DNA of 64,000 nucleotides, taken from Bacillota bacterium (GTDB lineage: Bacteria > Bacillota > UBA4882 > UBA8346). This document shows positions 1 to 8,044 of the stretch, piece by piece (the first letter of the stretch is position 1; each line of letters starts with the position of its first letter). The stretch covers positions 1-64,000 of the forward strand of contig JAEZFP010000046.1 in assembly GCA_023417475.1 (NCBI GenBank). The letters run 5' to 3'. The notes below the pieces were generated by a model, which saw only the letters and a program-made list of their open reading frames with translations, was not told the DNA's origin and made no database searches. Made by a program: the position numbers and the translations under genes.

Positions 1-386
1 ACTACCTAGAAAATAGCCTTCGCTTGTTCCAAATTGTTAGCTCTTGAGAAAATGTCCCATGGCCCCCCTCTTTTCCACCGCTTCGAACCGGCTGTCATTC
101 AAAAGAGAGGGGGATTGTAAAAAGTTGAATCAAGTATTCGCTATCGAAGGGGGGTGAGTCGCGCCCCAATTTTCATTCCTTCGCTACCCCCCACCAGTCG
201 GGGTGGCGGACTACCTGGCAACTATATAGAATATCGGCACCTTTTGGAAAATATATAGTTAATATTTGACTAACCCTTATTTTTCAACAGATCATTATCA
301 AAGCTTAAATATTGCTCGTCCCAGGGGTACAATCAGCCAAAAAAGGAACGCCGTTACCATCCGCGCCCCAGTTTGCCGTTATCCTG
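1..386. other. Intergenic stretch, no gene seen
   Basis: No convincing reading frame lies here. Two G/C-tract inverted repeats are visible: a C-rich stretch at 63-74 pairs with a G-rich stretch at 101-113, and a G-run at about 149-155 pairs with a C-run at about 184-190. They could be transcript ends of a gene lying left of the window or of the rhomboid gene, but neither has a clear T-run. The rest is moderately AT-rich and unassigned. Confidence 0.4.
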
Positions 387-1073
387 TTAATAATGATATG
401 ATCGCCGGGATTTAACAAAAAAGCGCTGACCGAACATGCCCGCCACAAATCCGCCGATATGAGCCGCAAACGCAATGTTGCTGGCCATTTCCGGCGCGCC
501 TTGCGCCACAACCAGCGAGTAAATTTGACTCACCAACCAAAAACCAAGATAAATCCAGGCCGGTATGGGAACAAACAATGGAATAATCACGATCGGGATC
601 AAGGTAACGATCCGCGCCGACGGATACATGATAAAATAGGCTCCCATCACTCCGGCGATCGCCCCGGAAGCTCCGATGGTCACCACATTGGACGTGGGCT
701 CGATCCAAAAGTGGACCGCGCCCGCGATGATGCCGCAGCTGAGATAAAATAGCAGATAACGGAAGGAACCCATCCGGTCCTCGACATTATCTCCGAACAG
801 CCACAACGCCCACAAATTACCGATTACATGCATCCAACCGCTGTGTAACAACATATACGTGACAAACGGCAAAAAATCCGGTTTGCCGCTCAGCAGACTC
901 TGACTGAACCGAGCCGGAATCAAGCCGTAGCGATCGATCAATTTCTCAAACAATTCCGGATTCAACTGCAACAACTGTTGTTGATGCAAGAATACCGCGA
1001 AAGTCGCGATGATGATCAAGACGTTCATCACCGGCCAACGCCGGCTCGGGATCGTATCCCGCAACGGTATCAT
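387..1073 (-). CDS. Rhomboid family intramembrane serine protease
   Basis: This 228-residue, polytopic inner-membrane protein should cleave transmembrane substrates within the bilayer. Its catalytic dyad is visible: Ser136 in a GASG motif and His205 in AAHIGG in a later membrane segment. The conserved HSGWMHVIGN stretch (residues 77-86), whose His and Asn help form the active site, is also present. Length is typical of compact bacterial rhomboids. The ATG at 1073 follows GGGGTGAG. It lies 15 bp downstream of the Nudix gene on the same strand, so the two are probably co-transcribed. The substrate is unknown. Confidence 0.9.
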   Translation of the reverse strand: MIPLRDTIPSRRWPVMNVLIIIATFAVFLHQQQLLQLNPELFEKLIDRYGLIPARFSQSLLSGKPDFLPFVTYMLLHSGWMHVIGNLWALWLFGDNVEDRMGSFRYLLFYLSCGIIAGAVHFWIEPTSNVVTIGASGAIAGVMGAYFIMYPSARIVTLIPIVIIPLFVPIPAWIYLGFWLVSQIYSLVVAQGAPEMASNIAFAAHIGGFVAGMFGQRFFVKSRRSYHY

Positions 1074-1088
1074 CGGCTCACCCCAATG

Positions 1089-1481
1089 TTAAAGTAATCT
1101 GTGACGAAATTTCGACCAAAACCGGGCGTCGGCGGCCGGTTTCACCAACGCATCGACTTCCGCGACCGTACACCAGCGCGTCGCTTGGCATTCAACCGGA
1201 TGAGGTTCGCCCGCTTCGATCCGGCATTCAAAATACAACAACAACAGTTGCAGGTTACCCTGCACTTCGCTGACGACCTCCAAAATCGGGCCGACCGTTA
1301 CTTTGATTCCCAATTCTTCGTCAAGTTCCCTGGCCATTGCCTGACGGGGGTCCTCTCCGAACTCAACCTTGCCGCCGGGGAACTCCCATTTGCCGCCTTC
1401 CCGGTCGGCAGCCCGGCGTTGCGCGATCAGCACCCGTTCATCCTTCCGAATAAACCCGGCCGTAACGATCAATTGCTTCAT
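1089..1481 (-). CDS. Nudix hydrolase (MutT-like)
   Basis: This 130-residue protein carries a complete Nudix box, GX5EX7REUXEEXGU, from Gly37 to Ile59 (Glu43, Arg51-Glu52, Glu55-Glu56 all present). It opens with a strand leading to a QRR...GGKWEFPGG segment typical of the MutT / 8-oxo-dGTP diphosphatase and CTP pyrophosphohydrolase group, so it probably hydrolyses oxidised or non-canonical nucleoside triphosphates; the exact substrate cannot be read. The ATG follows AAAAGGAT with 9-nt spacing. Its start lies inside the last 44 bp of the NlpC/P60 gene, which suggests translational coupling. Confidence 0.9.
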   Translation of the reverse strand: MKQLIVTAGFIRKDERVLIAQRRAADREGGKWEFPGGKVEFGEDPRQAMARELDEELGIKVTVGPILEVVSEVQGNLQLLLLYFECRIEAGEPHPVECQATRWCTVAEVDALVKPAADARFWSKFRHRLL

Positions 1482-2691
1482 TTGCGTTATCCTTTTCCAG
1501 CAACGGAATGGCCGCGGTCAACCGTTCTTCCAGCGAATGGTGGCGACTGCCCGCCCCAAGGTTTAAAGAGGTGAGGACCACCCGGTTGACATTATTTCGA
1601 ATGATGCGGCCGCGCCGAACATCTTCATAGCTATTAAAGGCGTGGAGGGCATAGAAACCGCCGTCCGTCTCGCCCAAAAAAATCATCACATGCGAGTCGG
1701 TAAAGATGAGACTGCCAGGAACCAGTTGCGCCAATCGTTCCCGCCGGGCTTCCGCCGGAAGGTTACGTAGGTTCCAGTGGGATTTACCGGCTTGTAGTTG
1801 CGCCTGGGAATTCCGGGGAACCTCCCAGCCAAGCGTCGCCAGTACATTTTGGACAAAAAGGGAACAATCGCTGCCGCTCCGCTGTCCCCGGTAATTACAG
1901 CCGCCCCAAGCATACCGTAGGCCGAGGTATTTAAAAGCTTGCTTTAACAGGTGCGGCAAGGTCGGCGCCAAATGTCCGCAAGCGATACCCCCGTCGATCC
2001 TGGCTTCCCGCCAAGCCAACTCCCCCGTTTTCGTGCGACTGGGAATCAAGGCGATCCGGCGAAACGGATCCAAGGCCGGCAAATGAGCACCCATGCCGAT
2101 TGTCATTTCTTCCCCGTCGACCGTCCGCAAGGTCTGCCGCGGCTCCAGCGCGACGATCACCGGCAATTGCGTTGTATGATGGTCCACCGCGGTATCCCCG
2201 GCAATGGCCACGGCCCCTTCCGGTACCCAACCCATTCCCTGCCGGGTCGTCGCCAAAAACCAACGACCGTCGGCCGAAACAGCCTCCAGCCGACAACTGT
2301 CGCCAATCTCTAAACCGCTCAATTGATTGCGGTCAATAGCGCCAAGCCGGGGGCGGGATAAAAGCGGAATCGCTACCGGAAACTGTCTTAAATCAGTTCT
2401 CATCACCATTAAACCATAAGTCGGCGTTGGCTTCAACTGTTCCGCCGAATTCAACATTTCCATCAAATGATTGCGATTAACCGTTCTGCCATGCGCCACA
2501 TAGACTTTGTTTGAGAAAAATTGGGAAATATTTTGCTCATATTTAGTTTTTGCTTGTTCCGAAGTAAAGATAAAAGGATGAAAGGGGTTACGCAACCAAC
2601 CGGTGTCAGCCGTCCGGTCCAACCAAAAATCCGGCTGAAGCATTTTCGAACCGCTCTCCGGGAACTGAATCGCTTCGTTTTTGATCCGCAT
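1438..2691 (-). CDS. SH3-domain NlpC/P60 peptidoglycan endopeptidase
   Basis: About 417 residues. The N-terminal and middle parts (to about residue 245) look like the SH3-type domains that precede NlpC/P60 modules in cell-wall hydrolases. The catalytic module follows: a YAWGGCNYRGQRSGSDCS segment with nucleophile Cys at about 276, and a DSHVMIFLG segment with the His at about 334. The predicted reaction is cleavage of D-Glu-diaminopimelate bonds in stem peptides. No signal peptide is obvious, so a cytosolic recycling role is as likely as an exported one. Start choice is uncertain: the ATG at 2691 has AGGAG 14 nt upstream, while an in-frame GTG at 2706 sits almost on top of that AGGAG. Confidence 0.85.
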   Translation of the reverse strand: MRIKNEAIQFPESGSKMLQPDFWLDRTADTGWLRNPFHPFIFTSEQAKTKYEQNISQFFSNKVYVAHGRTVNRNHLMEMLNSAEQLKPTPTYGLMVMRTDLRQFPVAIPLLSRPRLGAIDRNQLSGLEIGDSCRLEAVSADGRWFLATTRQGMGWVPEGAVAIAGDTAVDHHTTQLPVIVALEPRQTLRTVDGEEMTIGMGAHLPALDPFRRIALIPSRTKTGELAWREARIDGGIACGHLAPTLPHLLKQAFKYLGLRYAWGGCNYRGQRSGSDCSLFVQNVLATLGWEVPRNSQAQLQAGKSHWNLRNLPAEARRERLAQLVPGSLIFTDSHVMIFLGETDGGFYALHAFNSYEDVRRGRIIRNNVNRVVLTSLNLGAGSRHHSLEERLTAAIPLLEKDNANEAIDRYGRVYSEG

Positions 2692-2883
2692 ATTCGTTAT
2701 CAACACTCCTGACCCATACCGTCAAGTTACCCATAGTTTGGCGAAACTTTACGATCGAAATTGAAATAAATTAAGAAAAATCGCTCCAATCATGCCGGTC
2801 CGGTATTTAGCGCGACAGTAGCTAATATATGCAAAACCTGTTTGTCTGGGATTATGCCAAATTTTCCCGCAGCAATTGATCAT

Positions 2884-3051
2884 AAAAAAAGAACCAAACG
2901 CTTGATTGCGAGGCCACTGAAAAACTGCTCGAAATAACATTGACCGACAATATATTGATAGCCTAAAACAAGCTACTCACGATATATTGTCGGTCAATCT
3001 TTCAGAGCGAGGTTTTTCAGTGGCGTGCTTGATTGCTCAAACGTTTGGTTC
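2884..3051 (-). terminator. tyrS terminator split by an insertion
   Basis: Reading the minus strand, the arm at 3042-3051 (GAACCAAACG) pairs perfectly with the arm at 2891-2900 (CGTTTGGTTC), and the latter is followed by a run of seven T residues (2884-2890). Inner bases TTGA/TCAA extend the stem. The two halves are now separated by a 117-bp element plus one copy of a 10-bp duplication. Removing these restores a compact hairpin with a short loop and T-run just beyond tyrS. Confidence 0.75.
2910..3026. mobile_element. MITE-like palindromic element with 10-bp target duplication
   Basis: A 117-bp non-coding element bounded by long imperfect terminal inverted repeats of about 43 bp. Both ends read inward as GCCACTGAAAAAC and, after a divergent stretch, ATTGACCGACAATATAT. 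It is flanked by the exact direct repeat GCTTGATTGC at 2900-2909 and 3027-3036. Duplications of about 10-12 bp are known for IS4-group transposases, so trans-mobilisation by such an IS is inferred. No transposase remnant is present. It interrupts the loop of the tyrS terminator and as RNA could itself fold into a long hairpin. Confidence 0.75.
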
Positions 3052-3081
3052 GGTCAAAGGTCGCTCGGGAATCAAAACCCG

Positions 3082-4305
3082 TCAGACCAATTTCACTGTT
3101 TGAAATTGTTTCTTGCCTTTCTTCACCAACAGTTTCCCATCTTGAAAGTCGGCAGTGGTGATAGCCCGACTAAAATCGGTGACTTTCTCATCGTTTAACG
3201 AAATTCCCCCTTGAGTGACCAAACGCCGGGCTTCGCTCTTCGATTCGGTCAAGCCGGCGGTCACCAACAGATCGAGAATGGTCATCCCTTGAGCGATAGT
3301 GGCGTTGGCCAACGCCACCGCGGGAACCGCCTGTTCATTTCCGGCCCCGCCAAAGAGCGCGGAGGTAGCCGCTTGGGCCTTGAGCGCTTCCGCTTCGCCA
3401 TGGGCCAGCTTGGTTGCTTCAAAGGCCAACACCTTTTTGGCTTCATTGATTTCCTGGTCTTGCAACGCGCCCAAGCGCCGGACCTCCTCAATGGGCAGGA
3501 AAGTATAAAGGGCCAGGAAACGCTGGACATCCCGGTCATCGCTGTTGCGCCAGTATTGATAATATTCATACGGGGTTGTCTTCGCCGGATCCAACCAAAC
3601 CGCTCCCGCCTCGGTTTTCCCCATTTTCTTTCCGGAGCTTGTAGTGAGCAACGGGAAGGTAATTCCGTACGCCTCTTTCCCTTCGACCCGGCGGATCAAA
3701 TCGGCGCCGGCCAGGATGTTGGCCCATTGATCGTCGCCGCCCATCTGCAGCTTACAGTCGTAGCGCCGGGAAAGCTCTAAAAAATCATAGGATTGCAACA
3801 ACATATAGTTGAATTCGATAAAGGTCAGCCCCCGTTCCATGCGGCTTTTAAAACATTCCGCCGTCAACATCCGGTTGACCGAGAAATATTTGCCGATTTC
3901 GCGGAGGAACTTGATATAGTTCAGTTCCAAAAGCCAATCGCCGTTATTGACCATTAGCGCTTTCCCTTCGGCAAAATCCAAATACCGCGAGAGTTGCGCC
4001 TTAATGCAAGCGGCGTTCTGATTGATCGTCTCTTGGGTCAACATCTGACGCAGTTCCGTCTTGCCGCTGGGATCGCCGATCAGCGCCGTCCCGCCGCCCA
4101 GAATCGCGATGGGCCGGTGCCCGGCCTGCTGCATGTGGGCCATTGCCATCACCGGGAGCAAATGTCCGATATGCATACTGTCGGCGGTGGGATCGATCCC
4201 CACGTAAAAAGTGACTTGCTCCTTCTCAAGCAGTTCCAGGAGCGGTTCCTGGTGCGTCATCTGCTGGATAAAACCCCGTTCCTTTAATACTTCGAAAACT
4301 GACAT
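3082..4305 (-). CDS. tyrS: Tyrosyl-tRNA synthetase
   Basis: This 407-residue class I aminoacyl-tRNA synthetase charges tRNA-Tyr with tyrosine in the cytoplasm. The HIGH motif appears in SMHIGHLLP near residue 45 and the KMSKS-equivalent as KKMGKTEAGA. The tyrosine-binding YDF and GGDDQWAN segments are clear, and an S4-type RNA-binding domain closes the protein. Length fits the family. The frame is open further upstream, but the start is set by ATG at 4305 preceded by AAGGAGGAG; upstream codons belong to the T-box leader. Expression is controlled by that leader. Confidence 0.97.
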   Translation of the reverse strand: MSVFEVLKERGFIQQMTHQEPLLELLEKEQVTFYVGIDPTADSMHIGHLLPVMAMAHMQQAGHRPIAILGGGTALIGDPSGKTELRQMLTQETINQNAACIKAQLSRYLDFAEGKALMVNNGDWLLELNYIKFLREIGKYFSVNRMLTAECFKSRMERGLTFIEFNYMLLQSYDFLELSRRYDCKLQMGGDDQWANILAGADLIRRVEGKEAYGITFPLLTTSSGKKMGKTEAGAVWLDPAKTTPYEYYQYWRNSDDRDVQRFLALYTFLPIEEVRRLGALQDQEINEAKKVLAFEATKLAHGEAEALKAQAATSALFGGAGNEQAVPAVALANATIAQGMTILDLLVTAGLTESKSEARRLVTQGGISLNDEKVTDFSRAITTADFQDGKLLVKKGKKQFQTVKLV

Positions 4306-4603
4306 TGCCAACTCCTCCTTCAAATCGCAACCCTTTTCAATTGAAAATAAAAAAAGACCGCTTCGTCCGGGTAAGGACGAATGGTCTCGTGGTACCACCT
4401 TACTTCACGCGCCGTGATGACGCGCCTTAAACCGCGATAACGGGCGAAACCCGTACCGGCCTACTTTAATTTCGACCGAAAGCTCCGGAGGGTATTTGAG
4501 GCTGCCGTGTCCGACGGGTTTTCACCTGCCACCCGCTCTCTGATGTCACCAAAGCGCCCTGACTGCTCCATCATCGCCACTACAAAAATATTGTTCCAAA
4601 TTA
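4306..4603 (-). promoter_or_regulatory. T-box riboswitch leader (Tyr) of tyrS
   Basis: On the minus strand the leader holds a GAGAGCGGGTGGCAGGTG segment typical of T-box stem I, a plausible specifier codon TAC (Tyr) at 4492-4494, and the T-box proper AAGGTGGTACCACG at 4388-4401. The T-box overlaps a strong intrinsic terminator at 4349-4386, whose arms GACCATTCGTCC and GGACGAAGCGGTC are followed by seven T residues. Uncharged tRNA-Tyr should pair with the specifier and T-box bulge, form the antiterminator and allow tyrS transcription. Confidence 0.93.
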
Positions 4604-4609
4604 TCTGAT

Positions 4610-4639
4610 ATTATAGCATAAAAATTCCTACCGGAGCAA
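4610..4639 (-). promoter_or_regulatory. Sigma-A-type promoter of the tyrS T-box leader
   Basis: A perfect -10 TATAAT on the minus strand (4610-4615) lies 18 bp from a TTGCTC -35-like hexamer (4634-4639). It would start transcription near 4603, giving a leader of about 300 nt, as expected for a T-box. Confidence 0.6.
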
Positions 4640-4906
4640 GGGGGTTTTCCATATAAATCCTAGCCAGAAAATACGCTGAATGGGATTCTGTCCCCCAGAC
4701 TGAAGGTCAGGGCTAAGCTGAAAACCGGTCTCAAGCCCTTCCGGGCTGGGTGGCGTTTCAAAGTCCAACAGCCATCCTTTGGTCCTTTATTACGAATCAA
4801 CGCCTTGCCCTTTTTAGTTTCCTAAATAATTTTTCAAAACAACTAATGCTTCGCTAAAAAGCGGTCAAACTATACTGATTATATATAGATGTGGGAGTAT
4901 TGAAAA

Positions 4907-5965
4907 CTGGAACAGTTACTGGGGCCGCCGCTCGTCATCGCCCAATTTGTCTCCCGGGTCTTTCCCCGGGTACGCCGTGAATTGGCAAGCTGGAAGGAAC
5001 AGGCCGGCAAAATTCCCGACGCCACTCTCCGAACTCAAGCTTTGGCGAGCATCGCCAGCAAACGCTTTCATTGCCAGGGTGGCAGTATTTATGCGCTATA
5101 TCCCGGGACCGACCGGTCGGCCATGGTCCGCTTCGTCGTCGCCTATCAGACCATCAGCGACTATCTGGACAACTTGTGCGATCGGGTCGGACTGGACGAT
5201 GAAAGCGCTTTCCGGCTTTTACACCAGTCGATGGGGGACAGCTTGCAACTCCAGTCGGCGCCCGCCGATTATTACCGCTTATACCCTTTCAAAGAAGACG
5301 GTAATTATCTGACGGATTTAGTCCGGCAATGCCAATATTACATGTCGGGATTAGCGTCGCTCGAAACGGTGGCCCCGGTCATTCAACGCTATGAACAATG
5401 GTACGCGTCGCTGCAAAGTTTGAAGCATTTGTCCCTGCAAACCCGAGAACAGCGTTTATGGGATTGGGCCGCCCAATACCGCCAAGCTTACCCGCAGATC
5501 ACTCCTTGGGAATTCGGCGCCAGCTCCGGATCGACCTTGGGCATCTTTCTCCTCTTAGCCGCCGCCAAAACACCCCAGTTGGATCCGGAGGAGGTTGCGC
5601 AGATCGACGCCGCGTATTTTCCCTGGGTCAACGGTCTGCATATCCTGTTGGATTATTATATCGACGCCGCCGAAGACCGTGAACATCAAGATCTCAATTT
5701 CACATTTTATTACCGCGACTCGGTCGAGTGTTATCAGCGCTTACGTTTTTTTTTAGAACAAGCGCTCGCCAAAACCGCAAATTTACGTTATTCCTTCTTT
5801 CATCACACGGTCATCCACGGCCTGATGGCATTGTATCTGTCGGACCCGAAAGCGTTACGTACCGAACTTCAGACCACTACCCAGCGTTTACTGCAAAAAG
5901 CCGGTTCGCAAGCCATCGCTTACCATCGCTGTTGTCTGGGCCTGCGCAAACTGGGGATCATTTAG
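4907..5965 (+). CDS. ytpB: YtpB-like tetraprenyl-beta-curcumene synthase (DUF2600)
   Basis: The protein resembles YtpB, which in Bacillus cyclises heptaprenyl diphosphate to tetraprenyl-beta-curcumene, a C35 sesquarterpene. The acidic family signature DYLDNLCDR and the early FHCQGG segment are present. Homology begins upstream of the first conventional start (TTG at 4982): translated bases 4907-4981 give residues resembling the family N-terminus, with FVSRVFPRVRREL before ASWKEQ. No ATG, GTG or TTG is in frame after the stop at 4901; the best candidate is CTG at 4907, with GGGAG 9 nt upstream. A one-base gain in the AAAA run at 4903-4906 is the alternative, since losing one A joins TTG 4900 to this frame. 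It converges with and overlaps the polyprenyl synthase by 4 bp. Confidence 0.85.
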   Translation: MEQLLGPPLVIAQFVSRVFPRVRRELASWKEQAGKIPDATLRTQALASIASKRFHCQGGSIYALYPGTDRSAMVRFVVAYQTISDYLDNLCDRVGLDDESAFRLLHQSMGDSLQLQSAPADYYRLYPFKEDGNYLTDLVRQCQYYMSGLASLETVAPVIQRYEQWYASLQSLKHLSLQTREQRLWDWAAQYRQAYPQITPWEFGASSGSTLGIFLLLAAAKTPQLDPEEVAQIDAAYFPWVNGLHILLDYYIDAAEDREHQDLNFTFYYRDSVECYQRLRFFLEQALAKTANLRYSFFHHTVIHGLMALYLSDPKALRTELQTTTQRLLQKAGSQAIAYHRCCLGLRKLGII

Positions 5966-6945
5966 TTGACCCGCACCAACAACCGTTCCGTCAAGTCCAG
6001 CAGCCGGTCCCGTCCCTCGTTTGCGGGCAATTGACTTAACGCCTGTTTGGCGCGGGATACGTGTCGGGCCGCAATCTGCCGGGCGCCGTCAAGCGAGCCG
6101 CTTTGGCGCAACCGTTCGCCAAGCTCCCCCCGGACCGGATCGGAAGTATCCCCTGATGATAATCGCCGGCTCAACCAATGCCGTTGGTCGGGATCTTCCA
6201 TCAACAAAATCAACGGTAAGGTAACCGTTCCTTGGTGAAAATCCTCCCAAACCGGTTTGCCGGTCTGATCGGATTTCCCGGTATAATCCAAAATGTCATC
6301 GATCACTTGGTAAGCGAACCCCAGTTCGCGTCCGAAAACTGCCAGCGCCTCAATGACTCCCTCCGGCGCTCCGGCGCCGCTGCCGCCAGTCCGGCAGCAA
6401 CATTCAAGCAAGATACCGGTTTTAGCATAGATTCGCTGATAATACGTTTCGCGATTTATATCCGGGTTAAATCGGTCATGAGCTTGGTTGATCTCCCCTT
6501 GACACATGGTTTGAATCGTCGCTACGACGGATTGTAACACCGCCCCGGGACAATGGGTTGCCAAAATCTCAAAGACGGTCGCAAACAAAAAATCCCCGGC
6601 CAACACTGCCAAATGACCGCCCCACGCTCCGACCACCGATAAGCGGTTGCGGCGATAGGCCGCGTGGTCAATGATGTCGTCGTGAATTAACGAAGCCAGG
6701 TGCACCATCTCTAAGGCGGCCGCCGACCACAGCAATTGCTCGTTGACCGGACCGCACATTTTCCCGCAGAGGATCACCAAAAGCGGGCGGACCCGTTTGC
6801 CGCCCGCCTCCAGGGCATGCTGACAGATTTCGCCCAAGACCCCGTCGGTCGCGGCAAAACGCCGCTGAATCAATTCTTCGACCAAGGTTAATTCCGGTAG
6901 CCAAAACGCTGGGGCAGTCTTGGGTGTTTCGAGTGATTTTTGCAT
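5962..6945 (-). CDS. Trans-polyprenyl diphosphate synthase
   Basis: A 327-residue isoprenyl diphosphate synthase. Both aspartate-rich metal-binding motifs are intact: the first as LIHDDIID and the second as VIDDILDYTG, along with GGKRVRP, which binds isopentenyl diphosphate. It resembles HepT/IspB-type long-chain enzymes that build quinone side chains. Chain length cannot be read, but the neighbouring YtpB-like cyclase, which uses a C35 diphosphate in Bacillus, suggests a heptaprenyl product. ATG at 6945 is preceded by AGAAGG. The last 4 bp overlap the convergent cyclase gene. Confidence 0.92.
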   Translation of the reverse strand: MQKSLETPKTAPAFWLPELTLVEELIQRRFAATDGVLGEICQHALEAGGKRVRPLLVILCGKMCGPVNEQLLWSAAALEMVHLASLIHDDIIDHAAYRRNRLSVVGAWGGHLAVLAGDFLFATVFEILATHCPGAVLQSVVATIQTMCQGEINQAHDRFNPDINRETYYQRIYAKTGILLECCCRTGGSGAGAPEGVIEALAVFGRELGFAYQVIDDILDYTGKSDQTGKPVWEDFHQGTVTLPLILLMEDPDQRHWLSRRLSSGDTSDPVRGELGERLRQSGSLDGARQIAARHVSRAKQALSQLPANEGRDRLLDLTERLLVRVN

Positions 6946-7097
6946 AAATATACCTTCTTGTATATTGAAAATTTTGCGTCTACCTATTCTGTCTCAAATC
7001 GTCATTCCCATACCAACTCTGTTTTCAAGCGCCGTCCACGGCGGTTTTCCGCAATGTGAAAATATCGAAAAAAATATGCAAAATTTCTGGTTTTTCT

Positions 7098-7126
7098 TTG
7101 CATCTGTTAGGGTGATGTTATATAAT
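7098..7126 (+). promoter_or_regulatory. Sigma-A-type promoter of the amino-acid ABC operon
   Basis: TTGCAT (7098-7103) and a perfect TATAAT (7121-7126) are separated by 17 bp, about 35 bp before the start codon of the binding-protein gene. Confidence 0.75.
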
Positions 7127-7160
7127 TGTTACATTAATGAATATTCGGAGGTGTCTTGTA

Positions 7161-7901
7161 ATGAAGAAATTACTTTGGATTTCCTTAGTTCTTGCGCTCG
7201 TCCTCACCTCGGGATTGGCTTTTGCGGCCAAACCGGTGCTTCGCGTAGGAACCGACGCTACTTACGAACCGTTTGAGACCATTGATAAATCCGGCGCTTA
7301 TGTTGGTTTTGACATGGAATTGATCAAAATGGTCGCCGATCAAATGGGTTACGAGTTGAAACTGCAAAACGTCGGCTGGGACGGCATTATCCCCGGATTA
7401 AACAATGGCAACTACGATTGCTTGATCTCCGCCATGACCATCACCGCCGAACGGAAAAAACAGATCAATTTTTCCACTCCGTACCATGAAAACTACCAGG
7501 TTATCGTGGTGAAAGCCACCAACACCACAGTTAAGACCATCGCCGACCTGACCGGCAAGACCATTTCCGTCCAAAACGGCACCACCGGTGACCTTTTTGC
7601 ATCCGAAAAGATCAAAGGCGCCAAAATGAAACGCTTTGATACCAACCCGCAGGCTATTCAAGAATTATTGAACAACAACGCCGACGCCGCCATCATGGAC
7701 GATTTGGTCGCTTACAGCGCCGCTCAAAAAATGAAAGGCTTGAAAGTAATCACCATCAAAGAAGCTGAAAAAGAAGAGTATGGTATCGGTATTAAAAAAG
7801 GCAACGACGATCTCTTGAATAAGATCAATAAAGCCCTGGCGACCTTAAAGAAAGACGGTAAACTCAACACGCTTGAGAAAAAATACCGCACCGAGAAATA
7901 A
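7161..7901 (+). CDS. Polar amino-acid ABC transporter substrate-binding protein
   Basis: A 246-residue family 3 solute-binding protein. Residues 1-19 form a signal peptide ending in AFAA, with no lipobox cysteine, so it is probably a soluble periplasmic protein, which fits a diderm cell. The ligand-site segment TDATYEPFE, the GFDMELIKMVAD strand and the GWDGIIPGLNNGNYD region are typical of glutamine/arginine/lysine binding proteins; specificity cannot be read. ATG at 7161 follows GGAGG. A strong terminator follows, so it is probably made in excess over permease and ATPase. Confidence 0.93.
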   Translation: MKKLLWISLVLALVLTSGLAFAAKPVLRVGTDATYEPFETIDKSGAYVGFDMELIKMVADQMGYELKLQNVGWDGIIPGLNNGNYDCLISAMTITAERKKQINFSTPYHENYQVIVVKATNTTVKTIADLTGKTISVQNGTTGDLFASEKIKGAKMKRFDTNPQAIQELLNNNADAAIMDDLVAYSAAQKMKGLKVITIKEAEKEEYGIGIKKGNDDLLNKINKALATLKKDGKLNTLEKKYRTEK

Positions 7902-7923
7902 TCGTCTTTTTCCCTTGACAACG

Positions 7924-7968
7924 ATGGTCAAAGAGTGATATGTTGCTCTTTGACCATATATTTTTTTT
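7924..7968 (+). terminator. Intra-operon terminator after the binding-protein gene
   Basis: A perfect 12-bp stem, ATGGTCAAAGAG against CTCTTTGACCAT, is followed by a run of eight T. It lies between the binding protein and the permease gene and probably attenuates transcription of the membrane components. Confidence 0.85.
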
Positions 7969-8044
7969 GGCCAAATATAATAATTTTTCCACAATTCTAC
8001 ATTTTCGCATGCTGAAAATTATAAAAAAGGAAGTTGGGTAAAGG

